From positions 1 through 39,554 of the forward strand of contig JAXMGR010000028.1 in the NCBI GenBank assembly GCA_046352935.1: DNA of 39,554 bases, given 5' to 3'. The notes beneath the pieces are model-generated. The model did no database searches, was not told where the DNA came from, and worked only from the letters and a program-made list of their open reading frames with translations. Below are positions 8,994 to 16,982 of the stretch, in pieces; position 1 is the first letter of the stretch, and every line of letters starts with the position of its first letter. Source of the DNA: CAYWMY01 sp046352935. GTDB taxonomy: Bacteria; Pseudomonadota; Gammaproteobacteria; Steroidobacterales; Steroidobacteraceae. A program made the translations under genes and the position numbers.

Positions 8994-10016
8994 ATGTCCA
9001 CTGATGACGAAATGTCCGGCGGCGGCACCGACAGGGCCGACGGCATCGCCCGTCTGCTGCGCGCGGCCGGCCGGCGCGACGGGCCGCCGCCGGGCAGCGA
9101 CGACCGTACGTTCCAGGTCGCGCACGAAGTCTGGCGGCGGTCCTTGCGACAGCGACGCCGCAGGCGCTGGCGCGCGGCGTCCCTGGCGGCGGCCTGCGCG
9201 GGCGTCGCGATCACGGCACTGTGGTGGTGGCATCGCCCGGAGCCGCCGGCACCCGTCGTGGCGCACATCGAACGCAGCGTCGGGGCGATGCAGGTCCGAC
9301 ACGCGGAGCGCGGTGACTGGGCGGACGCCACGCCGGTCACGACAGGCTTGCCCGCGGGCAGTACGCTGCGCACCGCTGCTGCGGCACGCACGGCGCTGCG
9401 GTTTGCGGGCGGCGCCTCGGTGCGGCTCGACCATGCGACCGAGATCGTGTTCCTGTCCGCGCACGCGCTGCGCCTCGTCGCCGGTCGCGTGTATGTCGAC
9501 ACCGGCGCGCGGTCGAAGGGCCCGGCATTCCGCATCGAGACGGCCGGCGGCTCGGTACGCGATGTCGGTACGCAGTTCGAGGTGCTGTACGACACCGGCA
9601 CCTGCCGTATCCGCGTGCGCGAGGGGCGAGTCATCGCGGACGGACCCGGCGGTGGTCGAGTCGACGGCGCGGCGGGCCAGGAACTCCTGTCGCGCGCCGG
9701 CCGGCCCTTCACGCGCTCGGCGATCGACGTCCGCGATGGCGAGTGGTCGTGGATCGAATCCATCGCCGTGGTGCCGGCGACCGACGGACAGCCGATCCGG
9801 GTCGTGCTCGACTGGGTGTCCCGCGAGACCCGGCGCAGCATCCGCTTCGAGACGCCCGAGCTCGAGCGCCGCGCCGCGCAGGCCGTCCTGCACGGCAGCA
9901 TCCGGGACCTGTCACCGCTCGAGGCATTACGGGTCACGCTGGCGAGCCTGGATCTTGATTACACTGTGATGCAGGACGGCGCCCTGCTGATCCGGCCGCG
10001 GGACTCCGCACCCTGA
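8994..10016 (+). CDS. FecR-like anti-sigma/signal relay protein
   Basis: This 340-residue protein has a cytoplasmic Arg-rich segment (about 1-58), one membrane helix (about 60-80, SLAAACAGVAITALWWW) and a periplasmic FecR domain (about 90-225) with GSTLRTAAAARTALRFAGGASVRL and the strong motif VRDVGTQFEV. Residues about 265-333 (IRVVLDWVSRETRRSIRFETPEL...LEALRVTLASLDLDYTV) resemble the STN/secretin-N small domain that the receptor also carries at its N-terminus. FecR proteins pass the signal from receptor to sigma factor across the inner membrane. It ends 44 bases before the receptor gene, so the three genes are probably one operon. Confidence 0.85.
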   Translation: MSTDDEMSGGGTDRADGIARLLRAAGRRDGPPPGSDDRTFQVAHEVWRRSLRQRRRRRWRAASLAAACAGVAITALWWWHRPEPPAPVVAHIERSVGAMQVRHAERGDWADATPVTTGLPAGSTLRTAAAARTALRFAGGASVRLDHATEIVFLSAHALRLVAGRVYVDTGARSKGPAFRIETAGGSVRDVGTQFEVLYDTGTCRIRVREGRVIADGPGGGRVDGAAGQELLSRAGRPFTRSAIDVRDGEWSWIESIAVVPATDGQPIRVVLDWVSRETRRSIRFETPELERRAAQAVLHGSIRDLSPLEALRVTLASLDLDYTVMQDGALLIRPRDSAP

Positions 10017-10060
10017 GGCTTCCGGCGCCGCTTGCGATCCGCGCAACAGGGACTGGTCGC

Positions 10061-12595
10061 ATGTCGTGGCACAGCGACTCGAGGATCGTCGTGGGGGTGC
10101 TCGCAGGCCTGTGGGCCTGCGGCGCGGCGGCGGCCGGCGATTCACGCTTGCGCGGACTCACGCTCCCGCAGGCGCTGCATCGGCTCGAGCAACGGGGTCT
10201 GCGCGTGTTGTACAGCTCCGAACTCGTGACGGACACGATGCGCGTGCGCGCCGAGCCGGCCGGCTCGGATCTGCGGTCAGTGCTCACCGAGATCGTCACA
10301 CCCTACGGTCTCGCCTGCGAGGAAGGGCCGGCCGGCATGCTGGTGCTGGTGCGGGATCCCGGAGCTGCCGGCAACCGCGGCCACATCGTCGGACTGCTGC
10401 GGCGGCTGCCCGACGGCGGCCCGCTCGGCGGTGCGCTCGTGACGCTGTTGTCGGAGCAGCGCCGCGCGCTGACTGATGAGCGCGGCCAGTTCGAGTTCCG
10501 CGCGGTACCCGAAGGCACCCATACCGTACTGGTCGAGGGCGGCGCCATGGCGGAACCGCTGCGCACCGAAGTGCGCGTGCACGCCCGGCAGACCGCCACG
10601 CTGCGCCTCGATGCCACCGACCGGGTCGCTGCGGATCTGGCAGCGATCATCGTGACCGCCAGCCGCTACACGGTGAGCCGCGAGCCCACGTCTTCGCTCG
10701 TGACGCTGAGCGGACCCGACCTGGAGCGCATTCCCGACATCGGCGAGGACCCGCTGCGGACACTGGCGCGCCTGCCCGGTCTCGCTGGCAGTGATTTCTC
10801 GGCGCGGCTCAACGTGCGTGGCGGCGGCACAGACGAGGTGCTGCTGCGCTACGACGGATTCCGGCTCGTCAGCCCGTTCCACATGAAGGATTTCCTCAGC
10901 CCCTTCAGCGTGCTGAACCCCGGTTTCGTTGGCGAGATCGGCGTCCATGCGGGCGGCTTCCCCGTCACGTTCGGCGACCGCATGAGCGCGGTCGTCGACA
11001 TCGCACCCGCCACCAGGCCCGATGCGCTCGTGCGCGAAGTCGCCGTCAGCGTCTTCAATTCCGCACTGCTGCTCGCCGCTCCGCAGGAACGTGGCGACTG
11101 GCTCGTCGCCGCGCGCCGCGGCAACCTCGATCTCGTCACTCGCGCGCTCAGGCCCGAACTCGGGCGGCCCCGGTATCGCGACTTCCATGCGCGGCTGCGC
11201 CGCGAGGTCCTCGACGACCTCGAGGTGACCGCGAACCTGCTGCTGCTCGACGACGACATCGACGTACGCGACGGCGACGCGGAGGAATCCGCCCGGGCAC
11301 GCTACCGCGACGCCTACACCTGGCTGCGCCTGCGGCACAGGCCGGGTACCGCCGTCGAGGGCGACACTGTGTTCGGCTGGACCCGCATGCGCAGCCGGCG
11401 CCAAGGCAGCGCCGATCAGCCCGGTGTCGGCAGCGGCGAACTCCTGGACCGGCGCCGCTTCGACATCGCCTCGCTGCAGACGGACTGGTCCTGGCGCAGC
11501 GGCGAGCGGGCGCTCGTGAAACTGGGTGGCGAATGGCGACACGCGCGTGGCCGCTACGCGTATGACGAGCAGCACGAACTGGAGCTTCTGCTCGATCATC
11601 CAGGTGCCTCGGTGGAAGCGCAGCGTGAGCGATCCCTGTCACTGCGACCCGCGCTCGACTATCTGGGCGGCTATGGCGCGCTGCGCCTGGAGGGCCCGCG
11701 CGGCCTGACCACCGAAGCGGGACTGCGCGTCGATGCGGCGGAAAGCGCCGGCCGTTGGGAGACGCGGCTGAGCCCGCGCCTCGCGCTGCTCTGGCCGGCG
11801 AGCGATCGTCTGCAGCTGCGCGCGAGCTGGGGGCGCTTCGTGCAGACCCGCGGCATCGAGGAAATCGCGGTGCCGGACGGCGGGTCAGACCTCGAGCGTC
11901 CGCAACGTGCCGACCATCTCGTACTCGGCCTCGACTACCGTGCAGCGAACGGCGTCGACCTGCGACTCGAGGCCTACGACAAGCGCTACCGCGATCTGCG
12001 CCCGCGCTGGGAGAACCTGCTCAACACCTTCGTGGTGCTCCCGGAGCTGAAGCCGGATCGGGTGCGGATCGCCCCGGAACGTGCGCGGGCGCGAGGCATC
12101 GAACTCTCACTCCATCGCCGCGAGGCGCTACACGTCGACTGGTGGCTCAGTTATCAGCTCGCGTCGGCGCGGGATGTCATCGGCGGCAACCGGGTACGGC
12201 GCGCCTGGGATCAGCGCCACCGCATCAGCGCCGGGCTGGTGTGGCAGAACGCGGACTGGGAGGCGTCGCTGGCCGGTCTCTACCACTCCGGCTGGCCGAC
12301 CACTGCGCTGACGCTGCGCGAGGGCAGCGATCCGGCCGTCGTCGAGGTGGACACCGTCAACGCGCTGCGCCTCAAGGACTACATCAGTCTCGATGCGCGC
12401 CTCGCGCGCAAGTTCCGCTTCGCCGGCAACGACCGGCTCACGCTGTTCCTCGAGGTCTCGAACCTGCTGTACCGGAAGAACCAGTGCTGCGTGGACTCCG
12501 ATCTCGACGACGAGGCCGAAGTGCCGAGGCTGGATCTGTCCATCGTCAAGGCGCGACCGATCGTGCCGTCCATCGGCTTCGTCTGGCGGTTCTGA
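10061..12595 (+). CDS. TonB-dependent outer-membrane receptor with STN signalling domain
   Basis: This 844-residue receptor has a signal peptide (about 1-25), an STN domain at about 30-98 (LTLPQALHRLEQRGLRVLYSS...LRSVLTEIVTPYGL), a carboxypeptidase-regulatory-like beta domain at about 105-185 (GALVTLLSEQRRALTDERGQFEFRAVPEGTH), a plug at about 195-310 (PGLAGSDFSARLNVRGGGTDEVLLRYDGF) and a 22-strand-type barrel ending in aromatic F844. The STN domain marks receptors that contact FecR and signal, which fits the two genes upstream. Uptake is driven by TonB-ExbBD, not present here. The ligand is not evident: a siderophore is possible, but the regulatory-like domain is also common in receptors for peptides or sugars. 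Confidence 0.88.
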   Translation: MSWHSDSRIVVGVLAGLWACGAAAAGDSRLRGLTLPQALHRLEQRGLRVLYSSELVTDTMRVRAEPAGSDLRSVLTEIVTPYGLACEEGPAGMLVLVRDPGAAGNRGHIVGLLRRLPDGGPLGGALVTLLSEQRRALTDERGQFEFRAVPEGTHTVLVEGGAMAEPLRTEVRVHARQTATLRLDATDRVAADLAAIIVTASRYTVSREPTSSLVTLSGPDLERIPDIGEDPLRTLARLPGLAGSDFSARLNVRGGGTDEVLLRYDGFRLVSPFHMKDFLSPFSVLNPGFVGEIGVHAGGFPVTFGDRMSAVVDIAPATRPDALVREVAVSVFNSALLLAAPQERGDWLVAARRGNLDLVTRALRPELGRPRYRDFHARLRREVLDDLEVTANLLLLDDDIDVRDGDAEESARARYRDAYTWLRLRHRPGTAVEGDTVFGWTRMRSRRQGSADQPGVGSGELLDRRRFDIASLQTDWSWRSGERALVKLGGEWRHARGRYAYDEQHELELLLDHPGASVEAQRERSLSLRPALDYLGGYGALRLEGPRGLTTEAGLRVDAAESAGRWETRLSPRLALLWPASDRLQLRASWGRFVQTRGIEEIAVPDGGSDLERPQRADHLVLGLDYRAANGVDLRLEAYDKRYRDLRPRWENLLNTFVVLPELKPDRVRIAPERARARGIELSLHRREALHVDWWLSYQLASARDVIGGNRVRRAWDQRHRISAGLVWQNADWEASLAGLYHSGWPTTALTLREGSDPAVVEVDTVNALRLKDYISLDARLARKFRFAGNDRLTLFLEVSNLLYRKNQCCVDSDLDDEAEVPRLDLSIVKARPIVPSIGFVWRF

Positions 12596-12696
12596 GCGCG
12601 GCGCGGCACCGATACCGGCCGGCCAGGAGGTCGCCGCACGGCAGCGGCGCCTCCGATAGAATCACGGCGCCGCCCCCCCCCGACCACCGGAACCGC

Positions 12697-14763
12697 ATGA
12701 ACCGATCGTCCACCCTGCAGGCCGTCGCGGCTGCACTGTTCGTCACCTGCTTCGCGTGCATCGCCGCGACGGACGAGGCGCGTCCGCTCGATGCCCTGCC
12801 CTACACCCCGGCGCTCGACGTCGAGGCGATGGACCGCAGCATCGACCCCTGCGTCGATTTCTACGAATACAGCTGCGGCGGCTGGAAGCGCCGCAACCCG
12901 ATCCCGCCGGACCAGGCCCACTGGGACGTCTACACGAAGCTCGCCACCGAGAACCTGCAGTTCCTGTGGGGGCTGCTCGCGAAGGCCGCCGAGCCGCGCG
13001 CGGATCGCACACCCGTCGAGCGCCAGGTCGGCGATTACTTCGCCGCCTGCATGGATGTCGAGGCCATCGAGCGGCGCGGCACGGGCCCACTCGCCCCGGA
13101 GCTCGGCGCGATCGCCGATCTCGATGCGCCCGAGGGGCTCGGCGTGCTGCTGGGGCGCCTGCACGAGGCCGGCGGCAACGGCGCGCTGCTCTTCGGGTTC
13201 AGCAGCCTGCAGGACTTCGATGACGCGAACCGCGTGATCGCCGCCGTCTTCTCGGGCGGACTCGGGCTCCCGGACCGCGACTACTACCTGAAGCGCGGTC
13301 GGCACCTGCGCGAGGCGCGTCGCCGGTATGTCGCGCACATCGAGCACATGCTGGTGCTGCTCGGCGAGAGCCCGCGCGCCGCGCGCCGGCAGGCGCGCAG
13401 CATCCTCGCGCTCGAGACACGCCTCGCGCGCGCGACGCTCGACAATGTCGCGCAGCGCGATGCGCGCAACCTGAACCATCCGGTCGATGCCGCGACCCTG
13501 GCCGCGGGAAGCCCGCATTTCGACTGGCGCGGCTACCTGGTCTCGCGCGGCCTCGGCGGCGCGGGCCGCATCAATGTCACCGAGCCCGCGTTCGTGCAGG
13601 AACTGGACCGTATCGCCGGCAATGTCCCGCTCGCCGACCTCAAGGCCTGGCTGCGCTTCCGGCTGCTCGCCGACCGCGCCGCGCTGCTGCCGCAGGCGTT
13701 CCGCGACGAGGCCTTCGCCTTCAACAGCACCTACCTGCTCGGCATCAGGACCCAGCCGCCGCGCTGGAAGACCTGCGTGCGGCGCGTCGATGCCGATCTC
13801 GGCGAAGCCCTGGGCCAGGTGTTCGTCGCGGCCACCCTGCCCGCCGGAACGCGTGCACAGGCGCTCGCCCTCGTCGAAGGCATCGAGCACGCGATGGCCG
13901 GACGCCTGCAGGAGCTGACGTGGATGAGCGAGGCGACGAAGGCGCAGGCGCTCGCGAAGCTCGCGGCCATGCGCAACAAGGTGGGCTTCCCTGAACGCTG
14001 GCGCGACTATTCGCCGATCGTCATCGAGCGCGGTGACTACTACGGCAACGTGGTCCGTGCCGCGCGCTTCGAGGAGCGGCGGCAGCTCGCGAAGATCGGC
14101 CACCCGCCGGACCGTGACGAATGGGCCATGACGCCGCCCACCGTGAATGCCTACTACGATCCGCAGCTCAACGACATGAACTTCCCGGCCGGCGTACTGC
14201 AGCCACCGCTGTTCGATCCGCGCATCGATGCGGCGCCGAGCTGGGGCAACACCGGCTCGACGGTCGGCCACGAGCTGACGCACGGCTTCGACGACTCGGG
14301 GCGCCGCTTCGACGCGCGCGGGGACCTGCGCGACTGGTGGACCGCGGCGGATGCGGAGGCCTTCGAATCCCGTGCCCGGTGCCTCGTCGACCAGTATGCG
14401 AAGTACACGGTCGTCGATGACATCCACATCAACAGCAAGCTCACGCTCGGCGAGGACATCGCGGATCTCGGCGGCACCATCCTCGCGTACACGGCCTGGA
14501 AGGCGGCGACCGCCGGTCAGGCGCTGGAGCCGCGCGACGGCCTCACGCCCGGGCAGCGCTTCTTCGTCGGCATGGCGCAGTGGGCCTGCGGGGACCTCAC
14601 CGACGAGGCCAAGCGCATGAGCGCGACGACCGACGTGCATTCGCCGCTCAGGCACCGCGTCAACGGCGTCGTCGTGAACATGCCCGAGTTCGCGCAGGCG
14701 TTCGCCTGCCGCGCCGGCCAGCCGATGGTGAAGCCGCCCGAACAGGTCTGCCGCGTCTGGTGA
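12697..14763 (+). CDS. M13-family zinc metallopeptidase (neprilysin/PepO type)
   Basis: This 688-residue peptidase has a signal peptide (ALFVTCFACIAA, about 10-27), then DPCVDFYEYSCGGWKRRNPIP, typical of the M13 N-terminus. The zinc site is intact: HELTH at 525-529 and the downstream glutamate E586 in GEDIADLGG. VNAYYDPQLNDMNFPAGVLQPP (just before the zinc helix) is the substrate-binding stretch, and the chain ends in CRVW, the usual C-terminus. M13 enzymes cut short peptides outside the cytoplasm; here the likely place is the periplasm. The gene lies 101 bases after the TonB receptor on the same strand; a link to the imported ligand is only a suggestion. A run of nine C residues lies just upstream. 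Confidence 0.93.
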   Translation: MNRSSTLQAVAAALFVTCFACIAATDEARPLDALPYTPALDVEAMDRSIDPCVDFYEYSCGGWKRRNPIPPDQAHWDVYTKLATENLQFLWGLLAKAAEPRADRTPVERQVGDYFAACMDVEAIERRGTGPLAPELGAIADLDAPEGLGVLLGRLHEAGGNGALLFGFSSLQDFDDANRVIAAVFSGGLGLPDRDYYLKRGRHLREARRRYVAHIEHMLVLLGESPRAARRQARSILALETRLARATLDNVAQRDARNLNHPVDAATLAAGSPHFDWRGYLVSRGLGGAGRINVTEPAFVQELDRIAGNVPLADLKAWLRFRLLADRAALLPQAFRDEAFAFNSTYLLGIRTQPPRWKTCVRRVDADLGEALGQVFVAATLPAGTRAQALALVEGIEHAMAGRLQELTWMSEATKAQALAKLAAMRNKVGFPERWRDYSPIVIERGDYYGNVVRAARFEERRQLAKIGHPPDRDEWAMTPPTVNAYYDPQLNDMNFPAGVLQPPLFDPRIDAAPSWGNTGSTVGHELTHGFDDSGRRFDARGDLRDWWTAADAEAFESRARCLVDQYAKYTVVDDIHINSKLTLGEDIADLGGTILAYTAWKAATAGQALEPRDGLTPGQRFFVGMAQWACGDLTDEAKRMSATTDVHSPLRHRVNGVVVNMPEFAQAFACRAGQPMVKPPEQVCRVW

Positions 14764-14840
14764 CCGACATCACGGCAGCGCGCGGCCCGGCCGGCGGCGG
14801 AGCCCGGCGCCACCGCGGGCAGCGGCACCGTTCGAGGCGT

Positions 14841-14855
14841 CTATCGCCGGGATAG
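14841..14855. promoter_or_regulatory. Inverted repeat upstream of the Dps gene, OxyR-like spacing
   Basis: CTATC-GCCGG-GATAG is a perfect five-base-arm inverted repeat 70 bases before the Dps ATG. Viewed as CTAT-N7-ATAG it equals the centre of the OxyR consensus. The outer half-sites are weak: ATAG followed eleven bases on by CGAT on the right, nothing good on the left. OxyR control of dps is known in enterobacteria. The match here is partial, so this is a hypothesis. Confidence 0.35.
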
Positions 14856-14924
14856 CGAACGGCGATTGGCGCCCATGCTTCACCGTGGCTACCATGTTCC
14901 CACACCAAGGACAGGAGCAGGACC

Positions 14925-15428
14925 ATGGCGAAGACGAAGACGATGAAGACCCCCTCCACGCCGCGGATCGACATCGGCATCGCCGACAAGGATCGCGAGA
15001 AGATCGCGCACGGCCTCGCACGCCTGCTGGCCGACACCTACTCGCTGTATCTCAAGACGCACAACTTCCACTGGAACGTGGAAGGCCCGATGTTCAACAC
15101 GCTGCACCTGATGTTCATGGACCAGTACACCGAGCTGTGGAACGCGCTCGACGCGATCGCGGAACGCATCCGCTCGCTGGGCTACCCCGCGCCGGGCACC
15201 TACCGCGAGTTCTCGCGCCTGACCTCGATCGAGGAGACGGACGGCGTGCCCGAGGCGCTCGGGATGGTGCGGCTGCTCGTCGCGGGCCACGAGGCCGTGG
15301 CGCGCACGGCGCGCGCCGCGTTCCCGGCCACCGAGAAGGGCGGCGACGAGTCCACGGCGGACCTGCTGACCCAGCGCCTGCAGGTCCACGAAAAGACCGC
15401 GTGGATGCTGCGCAGCCTGCTGCGGTAG
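14925..15428 (+). CDS. dps: Dps-like DNA-protection ferritin
   Basis: This 167-residue protein belongs to the Dps family of dodecameric mini-ferritins, which oxidise and store iron with peroxide and protect DNA. The ferroxidase residues align with E. coli Dps: H49 in THNFHWNVEG, D76 and E80 in LDAIAERIR. The Lys-rich N-terminus (MAKTKTMKT) could bind DNA, as the Lys-containing tail of E. coli Dps does. AGGAG at 14913-14917 is well placed for the ATG. The gene is monocistronic: 161 bases from the peptidase and convergent with the chromate transporter 12 bases away. An inverted repeat upstream hints at oxidative-stress control. Confidence 0.92.
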   Translation: MAKTKTMKTPSTPRIDIGIADKDREKIAHGLARLLADTYSLYLKTHNFHWNVEGPMFNTLHLMFMDQYTELWNALDAIAERIRSLGYPAPGTYREFSRLTSIEETDGVPEALGMVRLLVAGHEAVARTARAAFPATEKGGDESTADLLTQRLQVHEKTAWMLRSLLR

Positions 15429-15440
15429 AGCCCGCAGGCA

Positions 15441-16811
15441 TCAGACCAGCAGACGCACCGCGAGCCCGACGAGGCCACAGGCGGCGATCAGCGGGATCAC
15501 GTGCACCTTGAAGCGCACGAGCGCCAGCGCAGCCGCGAGCGCGATCACCGCTGACGCGGCGTCGAAGCGGCCGTCGAGGCCGTCCGGCCAGAGCACGTGG
15601 CCCGCGAAGAACACCGCGAGGCTCGCGATCACGCCGACGACAGCGGCGGTGATCGCCGTGAGCGGCGACGTGAAGCGCAGGTCGTCGTGCGTGCTCTCGA
15701 CCAGCGGACCACCCGCGAGAATGAACAGGAACGAGGGCAGGAACGTGAACCAGGTGACGAGCACCGCGGCGGCGATGCCCGCGCCGACGAGCTGCCCGGG
15801 TCCGAACGGCGCCGCACCATAGCCCCCGACGAAGCCCACGAAGGCGACGACCATGATGAGCGGACCCGGCGTGGTCTCGCCGAGCGCGAGTCCGTCGATC
15901 ATCTGTTCGGCCGTGACCCAGCCATGATGGTCGACGGCGCCCTGGTACACATACGGCAGCACCGCGTAGGCACCGCCGAAAGTCAGCAGCGCGGCCTTCG
16001 TGAAGAACCAGCCCATCTGGGTCAGCGCATGCTTCCAGCCGAGGACGGCCGTGAGTGCCGCCATGGGCACGATCCACAACGCACTGCCCGCCGCGAGCAG
16101 GCGCGCGAGGCGCTGCCAGCGGAAGCGCGCGTGTTCCGGCGGCGGCGTGTCGTCGTCGATGAGCGCGGCGCCCCACGACTTCCGCGCCGCGCCGTGCCCT
16201 GCACCGGCCCGGAACTTCTCGGGCGCAATGCGCCCGCCTGCGATCCCTGCCAGGGCGGCCACTCCCACGATCAGCGGAAACGGCGCGCGGAACACCGCGA
16301 TGGCCACGAACGCCAGCGCGGCGACGGCCCACAGCCACTCGTTCTTCAGGGTGCGCGAGCCGATGCGGTGCGCCGCGTGCAATACGATCGCGATCACCGC
16401 CGGCTTGATGCCGTAGAACAGGGCCGCGACGACGGGCAGGTGACCGAGCGCGACGTAGGCCCAGGACAGCGCGATCAGGATCACGAGCGAGGGCAGTACG
16501 AACAGCGCACCCGCGACGATGCCGCCCCAGGTCCGGTGCAGCAGCCAGCCGATGTAGGTCGCGAGCTGCTGCGCCTCGGGGCCCGGAAGCAGCATGCAGT
16601 AGTTCAGGGCATGCAGGAAACGCCGCTCGCTGATCCAGCGGCGGCGCTCGACGAGTTCGCTGTGCATGATCGCGATCTGCCCCGCCGGCCCGCCGAAGCT
16701 GATGAAACCGAGCTTCAGCCAGAAGCGGAAGGCCTCACGGAAGCTGACCGAACGCGGCGCGGCCGCGGACCGCGCCCCGGCACCGACAGGTTCCTCGTCA
16801 CCATCGATCAT
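15441..16811 (-). CDS. chrA: ChrA chromate transporter, two-domain form
   Basis: This 456-residue membrane protein has two homologous CHR domains. The first (about 15-190) holds FISFGGPAGQIAIMH, ALNYCMLLPGPEAQQLATYIG and GIKPAVIAIV. The second (about 255-450) holds ALLTFGGAYAVLPYVYQ and ALGETTPGPLIMVVAFVGFVGGYG. Around 10-12 membrane helices are visible, and a charged linker (about 205-240, with DDDTPPPEH) separates the halves. ChrA proteins are linked to chromate efflux and resistance; in many bacteria the natural substrate is uncertain. ATG 16811 is chosen because the 42-codon extension upstream shows no family features. No chrB or other chromate gene is next to it. Confidence 0.9.
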   Translation of the reverse strand: MIDGDEEPVGAGARSAAAPRSVSFREAFRFWLKLGFISFGGPAGQIAIMHSELVERRRWISERRFLHALNYCMLLPGPEAQQLATYIGWLLHRTWGGIVAGALFVLPSLVILIALSWAYVALGHLPVVAALFYGIKPAVIAIVLHAAHRIGSRTLKNEWLWAVAALAFVAIAVFRAPFPLIVGVAALAGIAGGRIAPEKFRAGAGHGAARKSWGAALIDDDTPPPEHARFRWQRLARLLAAGSALWIVPMAALTAVLGWKHALTQMGWFFTKAALLTFGGAYAVLPYVYQGAVDHHGWVTAEQMIDGLALGETTPGPLIMVVAFVGFVGGYGAAPFGPGQLVGAGIAAAVLVTWFTFLPSFLFILAGGPLVESTHDDLRFTSPLTAITAAVVGVIASLAVFFAGHVLWPDGLDGRFDAASAVIALAAALALVRFKVHVIPLIAACGLVGLAVRLLV

Positions 16812-16982
16812 GCGTGGCTGCCGTCCCTCCGGAGCGCCGACATCCGTCCGGACTCGCGCGGGCGTCCCGGAACCGATGCGCCAGCAGTGTCGCCGTACGC
16901 AGCTGCGAGGCCGGTTTGCTAGGATACGCCCATCCACGTGAATGCGGCCCCCGAATCAACGGCGGCGCGGAGAGGACGTCCC

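Noticed and set aside
12379..14655. 758-codon minus-strand open frame opposite the M13 peptidase
   Set aside because: It mirrors a gene with intact zinc motifs and has no recognisable domains; a GC-rich shadow.
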